NCBI GenBank assembly: GCA_934501535.1
Contig: CAKSUM010000001.1
Coordinates: 186,001-250,000 of the forward strand
From: an uncultured Clostridia bacterium
GTDB lineage: Bacteria > Bacillota > Clostridia > UBA1381
DNA: 64,000 bases
Direction of reading: 5' to 3'
Positions 42,495 through 50,857 of this stretch are shown piece by piece (positions within the stretch are counted from its first letter, which is position 1; the number at the start of each line of letters is the position of its first letter). The translations under genes and the position numbers were made by a program. The notes below the pieces were generated by a model. That model saw only the letters and a program-made list of their open reading frames with translations, had not been told where the DNA came from and did not search any database.

Positions 42495-45400
42495 TTACTC
42501 GTTGTTAGTTGTTCCTGTTCCGCCGGTTACCATGTCACGCGATGCTTCTTCGTTATTCATAAGCGTTTCGTAAATAACTCTGCACGCCATAGCACGCGTT
42601 ACCTCACCGCCCGGTACGAACATGTTATCTCCCATGCCGCTTATTACCTTAAGCATATACAGATAGCTTACGGCTTTCTTCGCATATTCGCTGATTTCAC
42701 CGTCATCGGCAAATTCATTTTCCGACAGTACCTGCTTTGTCTTTAAATCACATTTTTCGATTGTGCGGTACAAAATTGCGCACATCTGTTCTCTTGTTAT
42801 GAAGTCGCCTACACCGAAGTGTTCATCATCAATACCGCTGATTATTCCCTTCGCATATGCGCTTGCAAGGAATTTATAATACCATGCGCCCGTGTCAACA
42901 TCGGAAAATTCCGCTGCCGCTTCTTCATCGGACAGGTTGAATGCATTTACAAGCATTGTTACAAATTCCTCACGGGTAATTGCCTTATTCGGTCCGAAGC
43001 TTCCGTCAGCGTAACCCGATACTATCTTTTTGTCGAACAGATACTTTATGCTGTCAGCTGCCCAAGCCGCGTCGTTAATATCGGTCAGATTGTCCGCGCC
43101 GCTCGGCTGCCGGTCATCGTTGGAGGGAGCCGGAGGAGCCGGTGTTGCAGTGACATTCGGACGTGCGCCGCCTATAGACGAGCCGCCTCCTCCGCCGCTG
43201 CCGCTTCCGCCTCCGGCATAGCCTGCGCCATAGCCGGATACCGTAATGCTTGCCGCATTACCTGCAATGTTCATATTTCTCATAATTCCCGTCACAGGTT
43301 CCTTTACCGTGAAGGTACCCGATATGGTCAGACTTGCATTTCCGTTTGCCACAGGACTGAATGTCATATAAGCGAGTGTTCCTGCGGGCTTTAATGTAGA
43401 GTCACTTTTTATTTCTGACTTTATACCTAATTTGTTTGCACTAAGCACTGCTGCCTGTGCACCCAAATCGGTCAGCTGTTGGTCAAGAAGAACATCATTT
43501 GCACCGTTTTTAAGCGAAACAATGCTTTGAGTATATTCTACCGTCATATCAACGGCAACAACGTTGTTTGCGGTTTGCGTATCGCTGCCGAGGTAAATTT
43601 TTACCGTTGACGCCGCACCGCTTACCGATGTTCCGTTTTCAATGTATACTTTCTGATCGGGAAGCGTTACCGTGCCCGAACTTTGAGTATCGTCTGTATT
43701 AAAGTTCTTGCTGTAAACGGCTGCCGCAACTCCGTGCGATGATTTTGCGCCGCTTACCGCAAGCGAATATCCTGAATTTATTGCAAGCGGTTCCAGGAAA
43801 CGAACGGTACATGTCTTTGTATCCGCATCATATTCGCAGTAGAGCGGCAGGCTGTTTCCCTCGCCGTCCTTAATCGTAACCGTGTTCGGATTAAGCGTTT
43901 CCGGATCCATGTCATAGTTGTAAGTAATTTTCAGAATTTCGGTATCGCCCGGAATTGTTTGTGTATTCATGCCGGATATTACCACTCCGCCGATTGTCAT
44001 TACACTTGTAACTTCCGGAACCTTGTACTTATGAATTGCAAGGTCATCAACGTTAAAGCTGCACGGAACGGTTGTACCTGATGTAACGGCATAAAATCCC
44101 ATTTCCTCTACCTTTGAATAATCATAGTTGTAGTAGGGGCTTTCAAGCGTTGTTCCTATAACCTGTGAATATGCCGGGAAGTCCTCCAGCGGAATTTCCA
44201 CATATACCCAGTTTCCGTAGTCACTTACATAGTCTGCAAGCGGCAATGCTGCCGTTTCCTTAGCTTTTATCTGATCATCGCGGTCCCATACGGTACGCGT
44301 ACTTGTGAAACCGAAGTATGCGCCCTTGATTGCGTCCTCGTTTTCAGCATAGATTGAAAATCCTATAAGTGCTCCCGCATCTCTCAGCGATTTAACGTCA
44401 AACGTATTGTTCGGCTTAAACGAAACATACTGCGGAAGATTTACGTTTTCGGTAAATCCTACCTTAAGTGATTTTCTTCCCGAAATGAAGTTTTGGTCAT
44501 CTGTTTCATATGTTCCGCCGTAGGTTCCTCCCGACATTGCAAAATCACTGTTGCGCATATCGTCAAAGAGCGTCAGATAGTTTGTTTTCTCGGGATTCGG
44601 TATAAATACCGTGCGCGGCGCACTGTCATCCGAGCGCTCATTAGCTGCGGTATATGCGCGCACCGTGTATTTGTAATATGTTTCATATATAAGATCACCC
44701 AGCAGTCCGTCGGTGAACTCAGTTTCGGTAACATTTCCCGAAACTGCCTTGCCGTTACGGTATACAATGTAATGATCCGCATTTGACGGGCCGTTCCATG
44801 TCAGATGAACCGTCTTGCCCGTCTGTACGTCCGCCGTGAGATTTGTAGGCGGCGCGATTATTGACGCAAATACGTCTGTGAGGAGCGTGCGCGGTGAAAT
44901 TACGCCGTCGCTGTCCTCTGCCGTTATATAATAATCATAGAACAAATATTGGCTCAGATTATCTCTGTCGGTATAGGTCAGAACGGGATTTCCTTCCCCG
45001 TCCTGCGCGTCCAATGTTGTAATAAGTTCAAAATCCTGTCCCGCAACTTCGTGACCTTCGCCGTCCTTCGTTTTGCGGTAGATATGATATTTCACATAAT
45101 TTCCGTAATCGGGAGCATTCCATGAAAGGATTATTCCCGGTTCTTCATCCTCGCCCGGCAGAGTGAAGCTGAAGTTCTTCGGTCTGCCGACAGAAGATGT
45201 GTGCGCCGTCACCGCGTCGGTCATAGGCGATACACCGCCCAAATCATCAATTCCGCGCACCGTGTATTCATAATCCTCATTAACATCAAGTCCCGTATCG
45301 GTATAGGAAACAGTCTGTGCGTCAACCGTTGCGATTGATGAAAATTCAGTTTCACCCGGCGCCTTGCGCAGAATTTCATAGCCGTGTACCGGTGTTGATG

Positions 45401-46511
45401 ACGCAAACCATGTAAGCTCGGCAGTCGATGCCGTTGTGTCCGCACATTCAAAGCCTGTGGGCTTGTCTATGTATACAAAACGAAGATTATCAACGAAAAA
45501 TCTGCACATTTTGTTGTAACCGTCCGCAGTATAATCCTTTGCGTCATCTGCTACCCATATAATGCCGACGTTCTGCAGCATTGAAAAATCAACACCGCGG
45601 CGCGTTGTCTTGTTTGCGTAATTATTCCACCAGCCCTCGGTATCATTCTCGTCGGGCGCTGTCAGAAAATCACTTACCGGGATACGTACGTAAAACCACT
45701 TGTTTGTATCGTCCGCACCTGCAAATTTCGCATAATTTCTCAGACGTTTTGCGACGGTATTAAGTTTTTGGGTAACCTGTCCGCCGTTTGCAGAACCGTT
45801 TGTCGGAGAAACGATATGATCCCTCTGCACGTTAACAGCGTCGCTTGCCGTAAAGTAAAGGTCATCAAAAAGCTTTTCCGAACCTTCGGGCAGACATAGC
45901 TCAAACACGAAATATCCGTTATCGGTGTATCCCGCAAAGTCATAATAACTTGCATTTGCCAGTTTTTTGGGAAGCGCGTTCGGCGTCTGTGACCACGGAG
46001 TTTCCATTGTACCCCATGAAATATCCGATTTTATACCGAAATATTGTTTCGGATAAACCACAACGCCTGATGTTCCGACATCATATGCAATCTGTTTCGG
46101 ATTAAGATTTATGTAATATGCGCAGTCATATGTCGGGTCATTGACATTGGTGCTGCTGCCCGAGACGCCTGTTGCGGTTCTTGCTCCGGCACCGAATGCC
46201 GTACCGTCATACCACGAGCTGCCGCCAAGGCAGTTTTTCTGGACAAATGTGTTTGACATTCTGCCCGTGGTATCTATGTTATGCTTCTGATGAGCATACA
46301 TCTGATTAAACTGCTCCTGATACTGCTCCATTGTACGCGTGTCCGATGACCACCAAACAGGGTAGTTTCTGTAGAAGTTGAAAACCTCCGTATCTTCTCT
46401 GTTGTAATCTGCCGCAAATGCGTTTTCAACGCTGACCAGGCACATAGACTGAAAAGCTATTGCCGCCGTCAGTGCCAGCGCGCCTATTTTGTGAAAGAGT
46501 GTTTTATGCAT
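42495..46511 (-). CDS. Very large SLH-anchored binding protein with a possible cohesin-like domain
   Basis: A 1338-residue exported protein. Domain order: signal peptide (1-33); beta-sandwich module with VGIIWVADD (about 150-355); three fibronectin III domains (about 355-645); a second copy of the module with WVYVEIPLEDFP (about 655-845); an Ig-like Big_5-type domain (about 850-960; MDPETLNPNTVTIKD); a cohesin-like sandwich (about 970-1095; AVDMTVEYTQSIVSL and AGTLAYMTFSPV); a Gly/Ser and Pro linker (about 1100-1145); and three clear SLH repeats (about 1150-1315). No catalytic domain is visible. AAGGAGG precedes the ATG. It probably holds polysaccharide or a partner protein on the S-layer. 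Confidence 0.8.
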   Translation of the reverse strand: MHKTLFHKIGALALTAAIAFQSMCLVSVENAFAADYNREDTEVFNFYRNYPVWWSSDTRTMEQYQEQFNQMYAHQKHNIDTTGRMSNTFVQKNCLGGSSWYDGTAFGAGARTATGVSGSSTNVNDPTYDCAYYINLNPKQIAYDVGTSGVVVYPKQYFGIKSDISWGTMETPWSQTPNALPKKLANASYYDFAGYTDNGYFVFELCLPEGSEKLFDDLYFTASDAVNVQRDHIVSPTNGSANGGQVTQKLNTVAKRLRNYAKFAGADDTNKWFYVRIPVSDFLTAPDENDTEGWWNNYANKTTRRGVDFSMLQNVGIIWVADDAKDYTADGYNKMCRFFVDNLRFVYIDKPTGFECADTTASTAELTWFASSTPVHGYEILRKAPGETEFSSIATVDAQTVSYTDTGLDVNEDYEYTVRGIDDLGGVSPMTDAVTAHTSSVGRPKNFSFTLPGEDEEPGIILSWNAPDYGNYVKYHIYRKTKDGEGHEVAGQDFELITTLDAQDGEGNPVLTYTDRDNLSQYLFYDYYITAEDSDGVISPRTLLTDVFASIIAPPTNLTADVQTGKTVHLTWNGPSNADHYIVYRNGKAVSGNVTETEFTDGLLGDLIYETYYKYTVRAYTAANERSDDSAPRTVFIPNPEKTNYLTLFDDMRNSDFAMSGGTYGGTYETDDQNFISGRKSLKVGFTENVNLPQYVSFKPNNTFDVKSLRDAGALIGFSIYAENEDAIKGAYFGFTSTRTVWDRDDQIKAKETAALPLADYVSDYGNWVYVEIPLEDFPAYSQVIGTTLESPYYNYDYSKVEEMGFYAVTSGTTVPCSFNVDDLAIHKYKVPEVTSVMTIGGVVISGMNTQTIPGDTEILKITYNYDMDPETLNPNTVTIKDGEGNSLPLYCEYDADTKTCTVRFLEPLAINSGYSLAVSGAKSSHGVAAAVYSKNFNTDDTQSSGTVTLPDQKVYIENGTSVSGAASTVKIYLGSDTQTANNVVAVDMTVEYTQSIVSLKNGANDVLLDQQLTDLGAQAAVLSANKLGIKSEIKSDSTLKPAGTLAYMTFSPVANGNASLTISGTFTVKEPVTGIMRNMNIAGNAASITVSGYGAGYAGGGSGSGGGGGSSIGGARPNVTATPAPPAPSNDDRQPSGADNLTDINDAAWAADSIKYLFDKKIVSGYADGSFGPNKAITREEFVTMLVNAFNLSDEEAAAEFSDVDTGAWYYKFLASAYAKGIISGIDDEHFGVGDFITREQMCAILYRTIEKCDLKTKQVLSENEFADDGEISEYAKKAVSYLYMLKVISGMGDNMFVPGGEVTRAMACRVIYETLMNNEEASRDMVTGGTGTTNNE

Positions 46512-46526
46512 ATTTTTCCTCCTTAA

Positions 46527-49500
46527 TTATAGTGTTCTCTCAACCGCTTTAGGGAACATTTCGTTTCCGCTGTTCCAGAAATACACGGTAATCCTATCCG
46601 TTTCGCTGCAGCCTGTTTCGGTACATTCAAACTTATTGTCCGCTGTACATTTCACAAGCTGCGAGCCGATCAGTCTGCCGTTTTTATCATACCGGCACAC
46701 GATTATGCTTCCCGATACTCCCGGCATCAGCTCGCCTTTAACTGTGATGTCGCCCGATTTCATTTTGTCCGTCGGGGTTTCACCGGAATAAAATCCGATG
46801 TCCCACAGTTTGACATTAACTCGGTTTACGCTGTATGCACGGTAGCCCGAGCTGTTTACCGGCACAACCGAATATTCGTCGGTTTCCGTCGACTCCGCAG
46901 TGTCGGTGAATGCGTTTCCCTCAACATTGGTATAGAACCTGCCGTTTTTAATTATATCGTAACTTCTTATATCGGAGTTTTTCACTTTCCAGCTGAGCGA
47001 CGTTGTGTTGTTCTCAGCCGGCTCGGCGTCAATCTCCGGTGCAATGACATTCTGCACCGAGATATTATCCATATATATAAACTGACTGGAACTGTCATAT
47101 TCCGCCGTCACATCTGCCGGCGCCCATACATATCCGATATACGAAAGTCGGCGTAAATTAATTCCTCTCTTCACTCCGGCATATGAATAATGCCAGCTGT
47201 TCTCACCCAGCTCCGTAAATTCGGTCAGCGGAATTTTAATGGTTTTAAATGTTCCGACATCACTGTCCGAATAGTAATCCGAAAGCTTAACCCCGACCAG
47301 ATTTTCGCTCAGCAGCGCATTGCCGGAGTTTCCGCTGTGGGTATCGTCGGCAATGTAGTCACCGTTGGTGCAATCTTTCAAATCGCCGAGTGTGATATAA
47401 ATATCATCGGTTGTCATGCTTTTTTTCAATTCACCGATATAAACATCGGCGATTACATATCCCTGCTGCTCACATTCCGACAAGTCAACCGTTGTCAGAC
47501 CTCCGCTCGTCATATTCGTGAATGAAAATCCTTCGCCCGCAAAGTTGGTTCCGCAATCAAGGATTGTCTTGGGTCTTAAGAAAAATCTTACAACATTGTC
47601 GCCCTCTGCCGCAGCCGAGTCAACGCTTGCCCTTGTTATCGCGTTATCATTGTGCCAAAGCTCAAAGCCGATTTTGTTAATCATTTCCGAATCCTTCGGC
47701 GAACCGACAAACCGTCTTGACAGATGTGCGCGGACATTGTCATATTCGTTTTCTTCCGCGTTGTTTCCGTAAGTGTCTTTGTAAACCGCCAGGCGGTTGC
47801 TCACCGGCGTTCCGTCAAATGTATTTACAAAATCCGCGCTCTTTTCCGATTCGGTATCTCCCCAAACGGCGCTGACGGCAAATACGTCGCCTGCCGCAAA
47901 CTCCGACAACTGATAGCTGTTCAGTATCGAGGTACCGATAAGTTCTCCGTTTTTATAAATATTGTAGCCGTCTGCGTCGATGTTTTTCTCCGTCCATTCA
48001 AGCTGCAGATTTCTTCCGGACATTTCCGCCGTCAAATCCTCCGGCGCCAGAAGCACGCCCGTCTTTTCCGCACTCGGCAAAAAGCTTATTTTATTTTTGC
48101 TTTCGTCCCAGCCGTACAGCAGCGTGTTCTTCTGCGGTACAAGCGCTCTGCTGTACATTTTTGCGTCGGTAACTTCAACATCGTCGAAATAAAGCCCGTT
48201 AATTTCTATATTATATCCGCTGCTCTCCGGGATTTCCGAGCTGCTTCTCATATAAAAGTCATAGTGCGGCGAGCCCCACAGGGTTGCGTCCGGCTCGCGC
48301 ATGCGGACATTTATCAGCTTGATATTCTTTTTATACTTTGAACCGCTTCCTTGAATCCACATCATCTTTGCCGTGATATTCGCATGTGACGCGTCAAAGT
48401 TTTTAATCGTCAGCCTGCCTACCCAGCTTTCTCTCGGCGGCTCCATCAGGCATTTCATAAGTCCGTGCTTTTTGTCGGTGCCGCTTGCCATTTCAAACGC
48501 AGTGTTGTCTACCGCATTTACTATTCCGATGTAAGCCTGCGCGAATACCGAGCATGTTGTTCCTATCAGACAGCCGGTGATTTCCGTTTTCGACGGATAA
48601 TTGCGTGAGCTTCCTCCCATAACAAGTGCGTCATCTATATTATATATGAAGCAATTTTTTATTTTGAGGTTGTCGCTCCCCGAGAATACCGAGATACCGT
48701 CATCCGAAATCATGCAGGATAAAATTCTCACGTTATCTATAACCGCATTATCCGCGCCGCTTAGTGTAATATTGTAATTTCCGCGGCTGCGTCCCACAAT
48801 CTTTACATCCTGTATCTGCGTATTGTATGACGGCCCGACACCGAGCATATACCGTCCGTCGCCGTTCGTTTCATTAGGGTCATACAACATTCCGGTTCCG
48901 CAGATTTTTACGTTTGTGCCGGTTACCTTCATCTTGCCTTTTACAACCGCTCCGGGCGCAAGATACAAGGTTTGTCCGCCGGTCAGCGTGATATCCTCCT
49001 CGTGCAGACCTGCCGCCTTGTATATTACGTTACTTCCCGACGGTGCCGCATGAGGCTCGTCCGCAAGTACGCACAGCACCTTGCCCATGTCTTTGCTGAA
49101 CCAAGTGTCGCCGTCCAGACGTACTATGAAGTTCCGCGGCTTATCAAGCTGGATACTTATGCTTCCGTCCTCATTTTTCACCGACGGCAGTTCCGTTCCG
49201 TGTGCGATTACCTCATAGCTGCTGTACTCTTCTTTCGGCGTTACCGTAACCGTTACGCCGTCGCCGGTAAATGCAAATTCGCAAAATCTCCGATGCCGTA
49301 CATATGTATTGTCATCTTCCGTATACGTGATGCCGGTATCATACACGCTGAGCGGTCTTTCAATTCCGTTCTGCGCTACGGTTACCGCAAAATCATCATT
49401 TTTCGGGATAATGTCGGGATAGTCCGGGTAAATTTCAATTCCGCTTTTCAGGCTCTGTGAATTTTCCGTTATCGTTTCTCCCGCTGACGCGTCCGAAAGG

Positions 49501-49769
49501 CGCACCGTCATGTCATCGCCGTATGCCGCGTTTGCAACGAATGAAAAACTGCCGTTCTCATCGCTTTTCACCTGATTTGCATAAATCGGCTTCCCCGAAG
49601 AATCGGTAATGCTTACGCCCATATTTGCATTGCCGCCGCTCGTTCTGCCCTTGATGTGCAATCCGCCGCTGTCCCAAAAAATACTGTAATCCGTCATCGC
49701 CGACGCGTTGGCGGAGAGCATCGATACCGCCAACATTCCGGCGATAATGCCCGAAGTAATTTTTTTCAT
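46527..49769 (-). CDS. Secreted beta-helix glycosidase (GH28/GH49-like) with accessory modules
   Basis: About 1080 residues, first gene of the surface operon. After a signal peptide (1-26) there is a small beta module (about 25-95), an N-terminal beta-sandwich (about 105-225; GVTVTVTPKEEYSSYEVIAHG), a right-handed beta-helix (about 235-570), a fibronectin-like domain, a large beta-sandwich (about 670-930) and a C-terminal module. The helix has the Asp-rich turns SDDGISVFSGSDNLKIKNC and YNIDDALVMGG, which match the catalytic Asp arrangement of GH28/GH49 enzymes. Pectic polygalacturonic or rhamnogalacturonan substrates are likely but not proven. It carries no SLH repeats. The ATG at 49769 lies 12 bases after GGAGG. 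Confidence 0.78.
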   Translation of the reverse strand: MKKITSGIIAGMLAVSMLSANASAMTDYSIFWDSGGLHIKGRTSGGNANMGVSITDSSGKPIYANQVKSDENGSFSFVANAAYGDDMTVRLSDASAGETITENSQSLKSGIEIYPDYPDIIPKNDDFAVTVAQNGIERPLSVYDTGITYTEDDNTYVRHRRFCEFAFTGDGVTVTVTPKEEYSSYEVIAHGTELPSVKNEDGSISIQLDKPRNFIVRLDGDTWFSKDMGKVLCVLADEPHAAPSGSNVIYKAAGLHEEDITLTGGQTLYLAPGAVVKGKMKVTGTNVKICGTGMLYDPNETNGDGRYMLGVGPSYNTQIQDVKIVGRSRGNYNITLSGADNAVIDNVRILSCMISDDGISVFSGSDNLKIKNCFIYNIDDALVMGGSSRNYPSKTEITGCLIGTTCSVFAQAYIGIVNAVDNTAFEMASGTDKKHGLMKCLMEPPRESWVGRLTIKNFDASHANITAKMMWIQGSGSKYKKNIKLINVRMREPDATLWGSPHYDFYMRSSSEIPESSGYNIEINGLYFDDVEVTDAKMYSRALVPQKNTLLYGWDESKNKISFLPSAEKTGVLLAPEDLTAEMSGRNLQLEWTEKNIDADGYNIYKNGELIGTSILNSYQLSEFAAGDVFAVSAVWGDTESEKSADFVNTFDGTPVSNRLAVYKDTYGNNAEENEYDNVRAHLSRRFVGSPKDSEMINKIGFELWHNDNAITRASVDSAAAEGDNVVRFFLRPKTILDCGTNFAGEGFSFTNMTSGGLTTVDLSECEQQGYVIADVYIGELKKSMTTDDIYITLGDLKDCTNGDYIADDTHSGNSGNALLSENLVGVKLSDYYSDSDVGTFKTIKIPLTEFTELGENSWHYSYAGVKRGINLRRLSYIGYVWAPADVTAEYDSSSQFIYMDNISVQNVIAPEIDAEPAENNTTSLSWKVKNSDIRSYDIIKNGRFYTNVEGNAFTDTAESTETDEYSVVPVNSSGYRAYSVNRVNVKLWDIGFYSGETPTDKMKSGDITVKGELMPGVSGSIIVCRYDKNGRLIGSQLVKCTADNKFECTETGCSETDRITVYFWNSGNEMFPKAVERTL

Positions 49770-49821
49770 ATCGCTTTCATACCTCCAGTGTATATAAATT
49801 TTCAAAAGCACTTAAGCCGGA

Positions 49822-49863
49822 TTTCTATGTTATACAATAACATAGAAAAAGGCATGCCTTTTT
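49822..49863. promoter_or_regulatory. Two adjacent perfect palindromes in the operon leader
   Basis: TTTCTATGTTA-tacaa-TAACATAGAAA (49822-49848; 11-base arms) is followed by the perfect palindrome AAAAAGGCATGCCTTTTT (49846-49863). Both lie in the 5' untranslated region of the surface operon. Confidence 0.6.
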
Positions 49864-49900
49864 GATTTTTCGCAGATTTGCGCTGTTTGAATAACTACAT

Positions 49901-49928
49901 ATTATAACTTCACCGTATATATTGTCAA
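49901..49928 (-). promoter_or_regulatory. Promoter of the 19-kb surface-protein operon
   Basis: On the minus strand perfect TTGACA (49928-49923), 16 bases, perfect TATAAT (49906-49901). This leaves a leader of about 120 bases. Confidence 0.75.
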
Positions 49929-49949
49929 GGGGACAAATCCTGTCCCCTT
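49927..49949. promoter_or_regulatory. Perfect inverted repeat overlapping the surface-operon -35 box
   Basis: AAGGGGACA-aatcc-TGTCCCCTT has two perfect 9-base arms, and its left edge overlaps the -35 box by two bases. It is a likely operator for an unseen regulator. Confidence 0.65.
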
Positions 49950-50776
49950 GTATCTCTCAGACATCTATGAATGTTTTCAAAAAGAGTATACCCCGGGGGA
50001 GTTACACCGCATTATTTAAAGCCCGTGCGCTGCAATTCCGCCGTCCGTCAAGCCGTTTTGACAGCCTCCGCATCACGCAGCACTTCTTTATTACGCGTTT
50101 ATTGTGCAGTAAACCGTAAATATTTTTATATTGTCATTTACAACAATTTCCATACGTATTTTTCCCCTTACTTAGATTATAATGATATAATAACATAATT
50201 ACAATAGAATATTTTGACAAAAAGGTGAGGAAAATGCGCATGCAAATAAATCCCTTATTTTTACATTTCCAAATGCAGACTTCCGTGTCCTCCCGGAACT
50301 TAAGTCTGTTTCTTCCGCACCGGATTTTCGCGTGCGCCTCCCGCGCTGCCGATACCGATTATGTCCGTACCGCAATAAACCGCCGTTTTCGGGCTATTAG
50401 CAATACATTGTAAAATTACGTTTATTTAACTCTATTTTATCATTAATTTTGCACAAACGTCAATGTCACTGCAAGACATAGTTTTGTCGATTTAAGACAT
50501 ATTCGATTGAAATATTCTAAAGGATTTTGTAAAAATTACCTATAGATACAAATAAAGGATAAAAAAACAAAATTATACCAAAAAAATACTGCATTTCCGT
50601 ATAGAACCGAAAAAATCCCCTCCCCGATTAATGGTGGAAAAATTTATTTTGTGTATGTAAAAAAATATATTGCCGAACTGATTTAACGGCATAAATTGTG
50701 TTATATTTGCATTTTGGAACGGCATTGTGCAGTCTGTTATTTTCGCACATTTTACCTGCCGTATTTTTGTTATTCG
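49950..50776. other. Long intergenic region between divergent polysaccharide loci
   Basis: About 830 bases with no convincing gene. The part 50420-50760 is AT-rich and has no coding signal. I see one weak short ORF (50234-50413) with a good ribosome site, and no tRNA, riboswitch or repeat array. It may be the site of a lost gene. Confidence 0.5.
50234..50413 (+). CDS. Doubtful short ORF, possible remnant 5' end of a lost gene
   Basis: A 59-codon frame starting MRMQINPLFLHFQMQ. A strong AGGTGAGG site lies correctly spaced before the ATG, and AT-rich promoter-like sequence (TTAGATTATAATGATATAAT region) lies further upstream. The rest of the peptide is basic and Arg/Ser-rich with no recognisable fold, which fits a truncated or out-of-frame remnant better than a functional protein. 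I list it because the start signals look genuine. Confidence 0.25.
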   Translation: MRMQINPLFLHFQMQTSVSSRNLSLFLPHRIFACASRAADTDYVRTAINRRFRAISNTL

Positions 50777-50823
50777 CCTCCCTGCCGGGAGGTATTGACA
50801 ATAAGTATGATTTGTGTTAAATT
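50777..50823 (+). promoter_or_regulatory. Promoter and operator of the GH63-like gene
   Basis: TTGACA (50795-50800), 17 bases, TAAATT (50818-50823). An inverted repeat CCTCCC-tgcc-GGGAGG (50777-50792) ends 2 bases before the -35 box. Confidence 0.65.
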
Positions 50824-50857
50824 ATATGCTGTACAATAAAAAAACAGGAGTGCAGCT

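Noticed and set aside
43140..43230. Low-complexity GC-rich stretch suggestive of an assembly problem
   Set aside because: It encodes a Gly/Ser and Pro-rich linker just before the SLH repeats, normal for surface proteins, and the frame is unbroken.
30330..49769. Classical cellulosome
   Set aside because: I see only one doubtful cohesin-like domain and no dockerin, so the term would claim too much.
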